Positions 17,088 to 24,840 are shown, counted from the first letter of the stretch. The stretch is 34,412 nt of DNA from DATEHG01 sp035279705 (GCA_035279705.1 DATEHG010000139.1:1-34412); one strand, 5' to 3'. A program made the numbers and translations. Notes: generated by a model from the sequence alone, not told the origin.

Positions 17088-17333
17088 TCAGAGATTGGCG
17101 CCGGGGGCCTCGGGGGAGGGGGGAGGATCGCCGGGCGCGAGGTAGACGGCGCTGCGCCCGCAGGCGGCGCATTTCAGGGTGATACGGCCCCCTTCCTGGC
17201 TGCCGCGCCGGGGGCGGCGTTCGATGGCAGCTCCGCCGCACGAAGGGCACAGCAGCGGCTTGTGATCGCGGTCCGCCGCGATCAAGGTGAGGGCTTCGGC
17301 CGGGCGGTACTCCTTGATCCCGCGACGACCCAC
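17088..17333 (-). CDS. Small zinc-ribbon protein
   Basis: An 81-residue protein with two CxxC knuckles, LLCPSCGGAA and LKCAACGRSA, about 25 residues apart, as in zinc ribbons that bind nucleic acid or protein. The C-terminus is proline-rich and disordered-looking. I chose a GTG start at 17333 (MGRRGIKEYRP) because GGAAGGA lies upstream at a workable spacing and a promoter-like element precedes it. The frame is open to 17420. It runs into the MFS gene and is divergent from the CsgG-like lipoprotein gene. Role unknown. Confidence 0.7.
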   Translation of the reverse strand: MGRRGIKEYRPAEALTLIAADRDHKPLLCPSCGGAAIERRPRRGSQEGGRITLKCAACGRSAVYLAPGDPPPSPEAPGANL

Positions 17334-17391
17334 GACAGCGTCCTTCCGGCGGGCGGTGGAGGGTTGTGCGACCCTTGGCCCGCCATCAGCC

Positions 17392-17420
17392 AATCTACGG
17401 GCCGCCCGGCAGGGGCGCAA
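17392..17420 (-). promoter_or_regulatory. Promoter-like element, TTGCGC-N17-TAGATT
   Basis: On the minus strand TTGCGC (17420-17415) is followed after 17 bases by TAGATT (17397-17392), about 60 bases above the zinc-ribbon start. It lies back to back with the plus-strand element at 17442-17470, forming a divergent promoter pair. Confidence 0.45.
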
Positions 17421-17441
17421 ACCGAAGGCCCCCCGGCGCGG

Positions 17442-17470
17442 TTGCCGACCTTCCCATCGGCCGATACATT
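17442..17470 (+). promoter_or_regulatory. Promoter-like element, TTGCCG-N17-TACATT
   Basis: TTGCCG (17442-17447) and TACATT (17465-17470) are 17 bases apart, 49 bases before the ATG of the CsgG-like lipoprotein gene. Shape and spacing match the other elements of this window. Confidence 0.5.
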
Positions 17471-17519
17471 AGCGAAACCCTTCTCCAACGAGCCCTCCCA
17501 CGGGGGCAGGCAGGCACGA

Positions 17520-18860
17520 ATGCGCTTCTGGCGAGCGACGTTTCTCGCAGCGATGGGTGGACTGCTTCTGGGCGGCTGCAGCAGCAATCCGAAGCCCGGC
17601 GGCGTCACTCCCGCGGACATTCCCGAGCTCGAGGCCGAGCGGGCCAAGCATCCCACGAATCCCTCGGTGCTGACCCGGATCGGCATCGCGTACTACGAAG
17701 CCAAGGACTACACCCGCGCCCAGGATGCGCTCAAGGGGGCTCTCGCCGTCGAGAAGGGCAACTACCCGGCGACGGTCTACCTCGGCATGTCGCAGGAGGC
17801 CGCGGGCGACCTGGCCGGCGCCCGGACCAGCTACAATGCCGCGGGCACCATCGCGAAGACGGACGCCGAGAAGCGTGAGGTCCGCGGCCTCCTCACCCTG
17901 CTTACCCGCAAGGACCTGGAAGCGGCGTCGAAGGACGCCGTCGCCCGCGAGGCGGAACTGAGCAAGCAGCCTCCCGCCGACAACACCGTCGCGGTCTTCC
18001 CCTTCCGTTACCTCGGCGCGAATCCCGATCTCAAGCCGCTGGAGCGCGGCCTCACCTTCCTCGTGGTCACCGATCTGTCCAAGGTGTCCCGCCTGACGCT
18101 GCTCGAGCGCGCCCGGGTGCAGAGCCTGGTGGATGAAATGGCCCTGACCGAGGCCGGCAAGACGGACCCGGCGAGCGGGGCCCGCAGCGGACGGATGCTC
18201 CGCGCCTCCTCGGTGGTCCAGGGCGCGCTGCAGGACGGCAGTGCCGCGGACAAGCTCAAGCTCGACGCGAACGTCGTGGCGACCACCAGTTCCTCGGTGG
18301 TGGCCACCGGCACCGCGAGCGACAACCTGCAGAAGCTGTTCGACATGGAGAAGGCGGTCGTCTTCCAGTTGCTCCAGAAGATGAACATCGCCCTCTCCCC
18401 GGCCGAGCAGCGCGCCATCAGCGAGCGGCCCACGGCGGACATGCAGGCGTTTCTCGCCTTCAGCTCCGGCCTCGAGGCCGAAGACCGGGGAGACTGGAAG
18501 ACGGCCGGCGATGCGTACGGCAGGGCCGCCGCTCGTGACCCGAGTTTCAAGAACGCTGCGGACCGGCAGGCCGCCGTGCAGCCGCTGGCCGGCCTCGGCG
18601 TGGCCGCACCGGTGGCGCTCGGCAGCCTGGGCGCGGTGCCGGCCGGAGGCGAAGGCGGGAACCGGCCCAGCTCGACCGGCACCGGCGATCTGCTGCGCAA
18701 TCTCATCGGCGGAACGGTGCCCGGCACCGGCCACCAGGTCGAGATCGCGGCGCGGCCGCCGGATGAGCGCCACAACGTGCCGGAGGTCATCGGCGGCAAC
18801 ATCACCGATCCGGCGGGCGGGCTCACGGGCACCATCGTCATCATCATCAACCGGCCCTGA
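17520..18860 (+). CDS. CsgG/FlgO-like lipoprotein with TPR region
   Basis: A 446-residue predicted lipoprotein (MRFWRATFLAAMGGLLLGGC, lipidated Cys20). Residues about 45-120 form TPR-like helical repeats (IGIAYYEAKDYTRAQDALKGALA, then a related VYLGMSQEAAGDLAGARTSY unit). Residues about 155-300 look like the CsgG/FlgO periplasmic fold: VAVFPFRYLG, LVVTDLSKVSRLTLLERARVQSLVDEM and a SSVVQGALQDG strand. The tail is Gly/Pro-rich and ends in hydrophobic IVIIINRP. CsgG relatives form secretion pores or envelope assemblies; here the pore-forming segment is not evident, so a scaffold role is equally likely. The barrel gene follows after 11 bases. The start follows the promoter at 17442-17470; the Shine-Dalgarno is weak. 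Confidence 0.82.
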   Translation: MRFWRATFLAAMGGLLLGGCSSNPKPGGVTPADIPELEAERAKHPTNPSVLTRIGIAYYEAKDYTRAQDALKGALAVEKGNYPATVYLGMSQEAAGDLAGARTSYNAAGTIAKTDAEKREVRGLLTLLTRKDLEAASKDAVAREAELSKQPPADNTVAVFPFRYLGANPDLKPLERGLTFLVVTDLSKVSRLTLLERARVQSLVDEMALTEAGKTDPASGARSGRMLRASSVVQGALQDGSAADKLKLDANVVATTSSSVVATGTASDNLQKLFDMEKAVVFQLLQKMNIALSPAEQRAISERPTADMQAFLAFSSGLEAEDRGDWKTAGDAYGRAAARDPSFKNAADRQAAVQPLAGLGVAAPVALGSLGAVPAGGEGGNRPSSTGTGDLLRNLIGGTVPGTGHQVEIAARPPDERHNVPEVIGGNITDPAGGLTGTIVIIINRP

Positions 18861-18871
18861 GGATCCAGCCT

Positions 18872-19990
18872 ATGCGCTTCCGCTCGATCCTCGCCCTGGC
18901 GGCCCTCGCACTTCCCGCGGCGCTCGCGGCGCAGACCACGTTTGCGGGTGATGCGGGCGCCTCGGTCGGGTTCCTCTACAAGCGGTACAACTTCGGCAGC
19001 ACCTACCCCGTCAAGAATGTGGCGCAGTACGCGGTCCCGGTCGGGCTGGTCATTCCGATCGGTCAGCGCTTCACCGTGGATGTGGGGACCTACTGGGCCA
19101 GCACCACCTCGCACGATGCCGCCACCGGTGATGGCCACACGATCGACGGCTTCACCGACACCCAGCTGCGCGGCTCGTACGTGCTGGGCAACGACATGGT
19201 GGTGCTGAGCCTGATGCTGAATCTGCCCACCGGCAAGGAAACCCAGAGCCTCGAGGAAATCGCCGTTTCCAGCGCCATCTCGTCGAACTTCCTCCTCTTT
19301 CCGGTGGCCAGCTACGGCAACGGCTTCTCCGGCACGCTCGGCGCCGCGGTGGCCTTCCCGGCGGGGTCGTGGAACCTGGGTCTTTCCGCCAGCGGCCGCC
19401 TGAGCGGCAAGTATCAGCCCTACAGTGAATCGGGGCTGACGGATCAGCGCTACGAGCCGGGATTCGAGGGCAGGGTCCGGGTGGGACTCGACCGACTGGT
19501 CGGCGCCTCCCGCCTGGCCTTCGGCTTTACCTACAGCACTTTCGCCGACGACCAGTTCAATGGCGGCGCCACCACGGGCAGCTACCGCCCCGCCACCCGC
19601 TACATCGGCGAGGCCAGCCTGACTTCCCCGGTGGGCAACGCCACGATGTCGGTCTATGCCTGGGACTACTATCGGGCCGGCAGCAATGACGACGCCACGC
19701 CCGGCGCCACCAAGGAAAATGTGTTCAACGGCGGGCTGCAGTTCGCGATCCCTGCTGGTGCCACCGTCACGATTCAGCCGCTGGCTGAGGCCCGGCTGCT
19801 CGGTGCCGCACCCGCCAACGGCACCGGCATCCTGTTCGGTGTCGGCGTGACCGCCCCGATCCGGGCCGGCAACAAGTTCAGCATCGTGCCGGGCGCCAGA
19901 TATGACACCGGCCACATCGAATCGGATGTGGTCGGAAAGCCCAGCGTCAATGGATTCGAAGGGACACTGCGCTTCCGGTACGCCTTCTAG
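18872..19990 (+). CDS. Predicted outer-membrane beta-barrel protein
   Basis: A 372-residue exported protein. Signal peptide MRFRSILALAALALPAALA|AQ. The mature part is made of many alternating strands with aromatic girdles (VGFLYKRYNFGS, FTVDVGTYWAST, ATMSVYAWDYYRAG) and ends in Phe within FEGTLRFRYAF, the classic C-terminal strand recognised by the BAM machinery. The number of strands cannot be fixed by eye; about 14-18 is likely. It lies 11 bases after the CsgG-like lipoprotein and shares its operon, and a terminator follows. Together they may form one outer-membrane unit. No substrate is evident. Confidence 0.82.
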   Translation: MRFRSILALAALALPAALAAQTTFAGDAGASVGFLYKRYNFGSTYPVKNVAQYAVPVGLVIPIGQRFTVDVGTYWASTTSHDAATGDGHTIDGFTDTQLRGSYVLGNDMVVLSLMLNLPTGKETQSLEEIAVSSAISSNFLLFPVASYGNGFSGTLGAAVAFPAGSWNLGLSASGRLSGKYQPYSESGLTDQRYEPGFEGRVRVGLDRLVGASRLAFGFTYSTFADDQFNGGATTGSYRPATRYIGEASLTSPVGNATMSVYAWDYYRAGSNDDATPGATKENVFNGGLQFAIPAGATVTIQPLAEARLLGAAPANGTGILFGVGVTAPIRAGNKFSIVPGARYDTGHIESDVVGKPSVNGFEGTLRFRYAF

Positions 19991-20032
19991 CCTGGACGTC
20001 GTAGCAGTTACAACTACGAAGCGGAAAATCGA

Positions 20033-20069
20033 GCGTGTCCCGAGCTATCAGGCTCTGGGGCACGCTTTT
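20033..20069 (+). terminator. Intrinsic terminator after the barrel gene
   Basis: A 13-pair stem (GCGTGTCCCGAGC at 20033-20045 with GCTCTGGGGCACGC at 20052-20065, with one bulged T and one G-T pair) and a six-base loop are followed directly by TTTT. It lies 43 bases after the stop of the barrel gene. Confidence 0.75.
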
Positions 20070-20071
20070 GC

Positions 20072-20101
20072 TTGACGCCGGACCCCGACCGATGGTACGT
20101 T
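20072..20101 (+). promoter_or_regulatory. Promoter-like element, TTGACG-N18-TACGTT
   Basis: TTGACG (20072-20077) and TACGTT (20096-20101) with 18 bases between them follow immediately after the terminator at 20033-20069 and precede the gene at 20177 by about 75 bases. Confidence 0.5.
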
Positions 20102-20176
20102 GGGCGCCGCTCGACTGCCGTTCCGGCGGGCGAGCCACCCCACGCCAGGCCGATGGGCCCCGCGAAGGAGTAGATT

Positions 20177-20524
20177 GTGGCTTCTGAACTTGGCGGATCC
20201 CAGATCTCCACGCTGCTGGAGACCCTCCCCGGCATTGCCAATGTGCTGCGGAGCCCGGTGGCGGACGCGCTGCTCAACATCATCCGGGCCGCGGCCCGGC
20301 TGGGCGAGTTTGACGAGGCGGACGCCGATGAGGTGGTGAAGTACGCCACCCGCCGCGGCCTGCTCGGTCAGGAGGAGGGGGATCGGGTGATGGCGGAACT
20401 CAAGGAAGCCCGCCAGAAGAAACAGGACCGTGCCGTGGTGAAGGCCGAAAAGGGCGGCAAGGGCCACCACAAGCCCAAGCCCCGCCACCCCGCCGCCAAG
20501 AAGGCCACCAAGAAAAAGCGCTGA
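20177..20524 (+). CDS. Unknown protein with lysine-rich tail
   Basis: A 115-residue protein. The start is a GTG at 20177 with a strong Shine-Dalgarno, GAAGGAG, at 20164-20170. Residues 1-75 are an acidic-to-neutral helical domain (LLETLPGIANVLRSPVADALL, then a FDEADADEVVKYATRRGLL helix). Residues 76-115 are extremely basic (repeats of Lys, His, Pro, Ala, ending KKATKKKR), like the tails of histone-H1-like or AlgP-type proteins. The tail suggests binding to nucleic acid or another polyanion; this is inference from composition. It has its own promoter and terminates 9 bases before the convergent MCP gene. Confidence 0.8.
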   Translation: MASELGGSQISTLLETLPGIANVLRSPVADALLNIIRAAARLGEFDEADADEVVKYATRRGLLGQEEGDRVMAELKEARQKKQDRAVVKAEKGGKGHHKPKPRHPAAKKATKKKR

Positions 20525-20533
20525 GCCGGCGGC

Positions 20534-22228
20534 TCAGACGCGGAACTCGGCCACCAGCTTGGTGAGCCGGGTCGCTCCCTCCAGCAGTTCACTGGCCGAC
20601 GCGGCCATGTCCTCGGTGGACGCACTCTGTTCTTCGGCGGCCGCCGCCACCTCCTGACTCGACGACGCATGTTCCGACGCCGACTGGGCCACCTGTGAGG
20701 TGCGCTCGGCCAGGCGGTCCACCACGCTCTTGTTGAGTTCCGCCTCGCGCGAAACCACCGCGGCCGCTGCCTGGACCTCCTGGACGACCCGCCCGATCTC
20801 TTCCAGTCCACTGGCTGCGCCCTGCGCCACGTGCTCGATCCCGCCGACTTTGGCGGTGCCCACTTCCATGGTGCCTGACACTTCCCGGATCTGGTTCCGG
20901 ATGAACTCAACCGTCTTGGTCACGTCCTCGGCGGCCTTGGCGCTCGAATCGGCGAGATGGCGCACTTCCTCGGCAACCACGGCAAAGCCGCGGCCATGCT
21001 CGCCGGCGCGGGCCGCTTCGATGGCGGCGTTGAGGGCGAGCAGGTTGGTCTGCGACGAGATCTGCTTGATCAGGTCGATGAACTCGGTGATCGAGCCGGA
21101 CAGCTGGGCCAGCTGCTGCACCTGCTGCGCGGAGGTGCGGACCACCTCGCGCACATCGAGCAGCGTCCGGCCCGCGGCCTCGACATCCCCGCGGTGCCGG
21201 CCCGCGACGGCGCGGATGGCTTCACCCAGCTGCACCACCTTGGCCGAGGCTTCGGCGTTGGTCGCCGCGGTCTCGCGCAGCTTGGCAAGCAGTTCGTCGG
21301 CATCCTGCATGCCGCGCACCTGATGGTCCGCGCCCGAGGAAATCTTGACCATGGCGGTGGAAATCTCGCCGCTCGAGGCGGCCAGTTCCTCGCTCATGGC
21401 GGAGAAATCGCCCGCCCGGCCGCCGATCTGCTGCGATTCATCGACCACGGCGGCCACGATCGTGCGGAGCTGGCTGGCCATGGCCCCCATGGCCTGGGCC
21501 AGGCTCATGAGTTCGGTCGGCATGTCGCTGAACTGGGCCGTGCGGAGATCGCCCGCTCCCATCTGCTCGGCGGTGCGGATCAGGCGCCGCAGCGGCTGGT
21601 CCACCGAGCGTACCGTGAGGAAGGCCGCCACGGCGCCGACCACCAGCGCGATGCCGAAGAGGAACCACACCATCGTCTGGAACGTGGTGCCCTGCTTGCT
21701 CAGCTCCTGGCCCTGCTCCTCGGCGCGGCGTCCCTGTGACAGGGCCAGCACCCGGACGTCCGCCACCAGCGTATCGGTGGTCTCCTTGGCCTTGCTCGCC
21801 AGCGCCCGCGACTCGGCCACCTTGCCGACATCCGCCAGCGCGTGCGAGGTGGCGTAGGCCACTTCGATCGCGGCCTGGTTGGCGCCGATCCGGTTGATGA
21901 TGTGCCGCTCCTCGTTGGTGAGGGAGGGGAGGTCGCGGAACTTGCGCTGGAAGGCGTAGGCCTGGTCGCCGCTGGAGGTGAACTCGGCCTTGAGCGGCTC
22001 GTCGGGTGTGAGGAGATACTGCTCCGCCGAGCGGATTTCGCTGAGCACCGAAGTAACGAGCCCGTTGGCCGTCTCGCTGCCGGTGCGCAGGGAAGTCATG
22101 TTGTCGTTGACGACCCGGGTCATCGAACCGATGGCGCTCGAGCCGAGAATGGTCATGACCAGCACCAGGGCCAGCAGCACCGCCATGGTGGCGCCGATCC
22201 GCCGCCTGAGACTCCGGAAGAAGTTCAT
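20534..22228 (-). CDS. Methyl-accepting chemotaxis protein
   Basis: A 564-residue transmembrane receptor. TM1 spans about 12-33 and TM2 about 186-208. The periplasmic part between them is helical, of the four-helix-bundle sensor type (SEIRSAEQYLLTPDEPLK...). A HAMP domain follows (about 209-262), then a long coiled-coil signalling domain. Its conserved tip, around residue 404, reads EAARAGEHGRGFAVVAEEVR, the CheA/CheW contact. It ends in FRV, with no CheR-tethering pentapeptide. Its ATG overlaps the TAA stop of the upstream binding-protein gene by one base (TAATG), so the two are translationally coupled. The likely ligand route is through that binding protein. No other chemotaxis genes are in the window. 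Confidence 0.93.
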   Translation of the reverse strand: MNFFRSLRRRIGATMAVLLALVLVMTILGSSAIGSMTRVVNDNMTSLRTGSETANGLVTSVLSEIRSAEQYLLTPDEPLKAEFTSSGDQAYAFQRKFRDLPSLTNEERHIINRIGANQAAIEVAYATSHALADVGKVAESRALASKAKETTDTLVADVRVLALSQGRRAEEQGQELSKQGTTFQTMVWFLFGIALVVGAVAAFLTVRSVDQPLRRLIRTAEQMGAGDLRTAQFSDMPTELMSLAQAMGAMASQLRTIVAAVVDESQQIGGRAGDFSAMSEELAASSGEISTAMVKISSGADHQVRGMQDADELLAKLRETAATNAEASAKVVQLGEAIRAVAGRHRGDVEAAGRTLLDVREVVRTSAQQVQQLAQLSGSITEFIDLIKQISSQTNLLALNAAIEAARAGEHGRGFAVVAEEVRHLADSSAKAAEDVTKTVEFIRNQIREVSGTMEVGTAKVGGIEHVAQGAASGLEEIGRVVQEVQAAAAVVSREAELNKSVVDRLAERTSQVAQSASEHASSSQEVAAAAEEQSASTEDMAASASELLEGATRLTKLVAEFRV

Positions 22229-23364
22229 TACTGGCCTTCCGCCGGGCGTACCCGGCCGTTCCTGACCACGCCGATGACGACCTGCTGACGAGGCACATCG
22301 CCGTTGAAGTCGAACGCGATGGTGCCGGTGACTCCCTCAAAGGCCGGCGCGCCATTGCCGACGACGGCCAGCCGGTCACGGATCTTGGCCCGGTCCGTGC
22401 CCGCCTTGCGGATGACATCGGCCAGGAGGTAGAACGCGTCGTAGGTGGCGGCCGCAGGCTGGTTCGGCGCGCCCGCCGTCGGGTAGCGGCGCCCGAAGGC
22501 CTCGACGAACTTGCGGTTCCGCGGGCTTTCGATCACCGCCATGTACGCGGCCGAGATGTAGCTGCCGTCGGCCAGCGCGCCGGAGGATTCGAGGCCCTCG
22601 AGTCCGTCGCCGCCCATCACCGGGATCTTGAGTCCCTTGGCCCGGGCCAGCCGGAGCACCTCCGCCGCCTCGGGGCGGTTGCCGGCCACCAGCATGAACT
22701 GCGCGTCTCCGCGCTGCGCCAGCCGGTCGATGTAGGGACCCACATCCGGCGTGCTGCCGAGATACGGATCGCTTTCGGTGATGACGCCGCCGAGGCGGCT
22801 GAATTCGGTGACGAAGGTCTGGCGGATCCCGCGCCCGTACTCGTCATTGAGGTAGAGCACCGCGCCCCGTGCGTACTTGAGATTGCTGCGGGCAAAGCGC
22901 GCCAGCGCCACGCCGTGTGCCATGTCGCTCGGGCAGATCCGGAAGGTGTAGGGGCCCGCGTTGGTCACTTCGGGCGAGGAGGAGGAGGGCGACAGCTCGA
23001 CCACGGGGTGGCGGGCCTTGTTGTACACCGGTGCCGCGGCCAGCGTGGGTCCGCTGAAGACGTGCCCCACCACCGCCACCACGCCGGCCTGCTCCATTTC
23101 GGCCGCGGCCGCGACGGCCGAATCGGGATCGGCATAGTCGTCGCGCTCGACGAGTTCGATCTTGCGACCGTTGATGCCGCCCTGCCCGTTGATCTCATCG
23201 ACCGCCATCTCGGCGGCGAGCTTCATCGGCGCGCCGACCGGGTCGGTGAAGGGCCCGGAAAGGCCGATCCGGATCGTGCCGCTGCCAGCGCCGCAGGCGG
23301 TGAGCAGTACCAGGAGCGAGGCGGAGACGAGGCGGCGGCTGGAGGGCAGCAGAGCAGGGGGCAA
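22228..23364 (-). CDS. Periplasmic-binding lipoprotein, branched-chain amino-acid (type 1) family
   Basis: A 378-residue lipoprotein of the LivJ/Leu-Ile-Val-binding superfamily. A TTG start at 23364 is preceded by GGAG at a good distance; no in-frame ATG exists before the domain. The lipobox SLLVLLTAC puts the lipidated Cys at 24. The type-1 binding-protein fold follows: IRIGLSGPFTDPVG, MAVDEINGQGGINGRKIELV, VVAVVGHVFSGPT, the hinge-region VVELSPSSSSPEV, and a second lobe with VLYLNDEYGRGIRQ and MGGDGLEG. No permease or ATPase gene is nearby. The receptor gene follows with overlapping stop and start, so a sensing rather than uptake role is inferred. Confidence 0.9.
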   Translation of the reverse strand: MPPALLPSSRRLVSASLLVLLTACGAGSGTIRIGLSGPFTDPVGAPMKLAAEMAVDEINGQGGINGRKIELVERDDYADPDSAVAAAAEMEQAGVVAVVGHVFSGPTLAAAPVYNKARHPVVELSPSSSSPEVTNAGPYTFRICPSDMAHGVALARFARSNLKYARGAVLYLNDEYGRGIRQTFVTEFSRLGGVITESDPYLGSTPDVGPYIDRLAQRGDAQFMLVAGNRPEAAEVLRLARAKGLKIPVMGGDGLEGLESSGALADGSYISAAYMAVIESPRNRKFVEAFGRRYPTAGAPNQPAAATYDAFYLLADVIRKAGTDRAKIRDRLAVVGNGAPAFEGVTGTIAFDFNGDVPRQQVVIGVVRNGRVRPAEGQ

Positions 23365-23451
23365 GCAGTGCTCCGGACAGAGGCTGCGTTCGAAGGTCCG
23401 CCGTGCACAGGCGGCAGGAGAGGCCCCGAAGGCGATCAGCAGGGCGCCGGA

Positions 23452-23480
23452 ACGCTACTCTGGCGGCCGGGGCGTTGCAA
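23452..23480 (-). promoter_or_regulatory. Promoter-like element, TTGCAA-N17-TAGCGT
   Basis: On the minus strand TTGCAA (23480-23475) is followed after 17 bases by TAGCGT (23457-23452), giving an untranslated leader of about 80 bases before the TTG start of the binding-lipoprotein and receptor operon. Confidence 0.45.
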
Positions 23481-23514
23481 TCCCCGCGGAGCGAAGTTGC
23501 ACCAGGAGGCATGC

Positions 23515-23799
23515 ATGCTGGATTGGACCGATCGATCGCCGTCAATGGTGTTCGATCTGCACGGCCAGACCGTGCTCGAGGCCGAGCAGAATGCCCGCCG
23601 CTTTCTCGAGGCGCAGCGCAAGGCGCGCCCGGGCGAAGTCGTGCGCCTCATCACGGGCCGGGGGCGCGGCGGCGGCGGTGCCCCGGTCCGCACCCGGGTG
23701 CGCACTCTCCTTCGCCAGCTCAGGGACGCGGGGACGATCGTGAGGGATTTCGAGCTCGAGGCGAGCGAAGGCAGCTTCCTGGTGCGCCTGGCCGGCTGA
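23515..23799 (+). CDS. Smr-domain protein
   Basis: A 94-residue protein consisting almost entirely of a Smr domain, the module at the C-terminus of MutS2, which acts as a nuclease or RNA/DNA-binding unit. The two family signatures are visible: FDLHGQTVLEA at residues 13-23 and LITGRGRGGGG at 45-55, followed by VRTRVRTLLRQ. The ATG at 23515 has a perfect AGGAGG at 23504-23509. The frame is open far upstream, but that part lies antisense to the binding-protein gene. Stand-alone Smr proteins of this size are common; nuclease activity is not certain. Confidence 0.9.
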   Translation: MLDWTDRSPSMVFDLHGQTVLEAEQNARRFLEAQRKARPGEVVRLITGRGRGGGGAPVRTRVRTLLRQLRDAGTIVRDFELEASEGSFLVRLAG

Positions 23800-23806
23800 C
23801 TCCGCG

Positions 23807-24484
23807 TCAGCGCCGGATGGGCTGAGCGGTGTCGGCCGCCGTGCTGTCCGGCCTGGCTTGCCGCCGTATCCGCCGCTCGGTGCGCCGGCCCCAGGCATCC
23901 AGGCGCGCGCCATCCACCAGGCTCACACTGGCCATGGTCTCGTCTCCCTCGGGCCGCCAGGTGAGCCGAAGCATGGTGTTGGCGTGAATCCATTGCATCG
24001 CGTGCTGGGCGCCCTGCTGAACCTCGCGGGCCGATCCGTGGCGGGTGAGCAGTTCGCGCTGCCACCCTGCCAGCTGCACCGCACTAACCCGGGCGGCGAT
24101 CGTCATCACGCTGGCACCGCTGTCCACCGCCGAGAGCCAGAGATCCATCCGCCGTCCCGCCGAATCCGTGAGCTGGGCGCGGCAATCGTGGAGGGTGGGA
24201 TCGGAGCGGCTCCGGTCGCAGCGCAGGCTGCCACCCAGCGCGCCCGCCCGCCCGGCCACGGCCGACAGATTCTGGCCGACTTCGAACCCGGAAAACTGGA
24301 GCGGTGGACGGGGCCGGGGGCGCGCGGGAGTCTGAGCGGCGAGGGGGGAGACCAGCCCGGCCGAGCACACGGCCATCGCGGCAACGGCCGACCGGACCGC
24401 GCGAAGCTGTCGCGCGGCCGGCCGTGGATTTGTGAGCTTCAGAGGGAGAAGTGCGGCGAGGCCAGTGTGCTCGAGGCGATTCAC
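23807..24484 (-). CDS. Exported protein of unknown function, overlapping cspA
   Basis: Up to 225 residues. The signal-like core AVAAMAVCSAGLVSPLAA|Q precedes a proline/arginine-rich stretch. A small globular part follows: FSGFEVGQNLSAVAGRAGALGG, a LRCDRSR...LHDCRAQ cysteine pair that could form a disulfide, WLSAVDSGASVM and LTWRPEGDETMASVSLVDG strands. The tail is basic. The start is uncertain. A GTG at 24484 overlaps the cspA stop (GTGA, 24481-24484) and supplies the basic residues that a signal peptide needs. An ATG at 24376 would leave a 189-residue form lacking them. No family recognised. It converges on the Smr gene, 7 bases apart. Confidence 0.7.
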   Translation of the reverse strand: MNRLEHTGLAALLPLKLTNPRPAARQLRAVRSAVAAMAVCSAGLVSPLAAQTPARPRPRPPLQFSGFEVGQNLSAVAGRAGALGGSLRCDRSRSDPTLHDCRAQLTDSAGRRMDLWLSAVDSGASVMTIAARVSAVQLAGWQRELLTRHGSAREVQQGAQHAMQWIHANTMLRLTWRPEGDETMASVSLVDGARLDAWGRRTERRIRRQARPDSTAADTAQPIRR

Positions 24485-24681
24485 GCCTTCCGGACGTTCG
24501 AGGCCTGCAGGCCCTTGGGTCCTTCCACGATGTCGAATTCCACCTGATCGCCCTCGCCGAGCGAGCGGAATCCCTCGGCCACGATGGCGGTGTGGTGCAC
24601 GAACACGTCCTTGCCGCCTTCCTGCGCGATGAAGCCGAACCCCTTCGCGTCGTTGAACCACTTCACAGTACCCTTCGCCAT
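24481..24681 (-). CDS. cspA: Cold-shock protein, CspA family
   Basis: A 66-residue single-stranded nucleic-acid-binding protein, an RNA chaperone of OB fold. RNP1 is KGFGFI at residues 13-18 and RNP2 is DVFVHH at 25-30; the N-terminus MAKGTVKWFNDAKGFGFIAQ is classic. Length is normal. GAGGGC upstream of the ATG serves as Shine-Dalgarno. The nearest promoter-like element is about 160 bases above the start, giving a long structured leader as in enteric cspA. The downstream exported-protein gene may be translationally coupled by a GTGA overlap, which is unusual for a csp gene. Confidence 0.96.
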   Translation of the reverse strand: MAKGTVKWFNDAKGFGFIAQEGGKDVFVHHTAIVAEGFRSLGEGDQVEFDIVEGPKGLQASNVRKA

Positions 24682-24749
24682 CGCTGCGCCCTCGAGTCTG
24701 AGTGTGGAGCCTGGAAGCCCCGGGTGTTCCCGGTCCCGATTGCCGGGAA

Positions 24750-24791
24750 AAAGAAACGACACCGCGCCGACCGTGGAGCCAGGCGGTGTCG
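24750..24791 (-). terminator. Hairpin plus T-tract in the cspA leader
   Basis: On the minus strand a perfect 9-bp stem (CGACACCGC, 24791-24783, with GCGGTGTCG, 24765-24757) and a 17-base loop are followed by TTTCTTTTT. This is an intrinsic-terminator shape lying about 70 bases upstream of cspA. It could end readthrough from the methyltransferase gene or act as an attenuator inside the cspA leader. Confidence 0.6.
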
Positions 24792-24840
24792 AGAGGGTCA
24801 GGTGGAAAAACTGAGTAAGGCAACTGCCGACATGGTTTCT

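Noticed and set aside
18008..19915. A 635-codon minus-strand frame
   Set aside because: It is antisense to the CsgG-like lipoprotein and the barrel gene, both of which have export signals and clear starts.
23807..24823. Full 338-codon form of the exported protein
   Set aside because: The first 113 codons overlap cspA and its leader in another frame; the exported protein more likely starts at 24484 or 24376.
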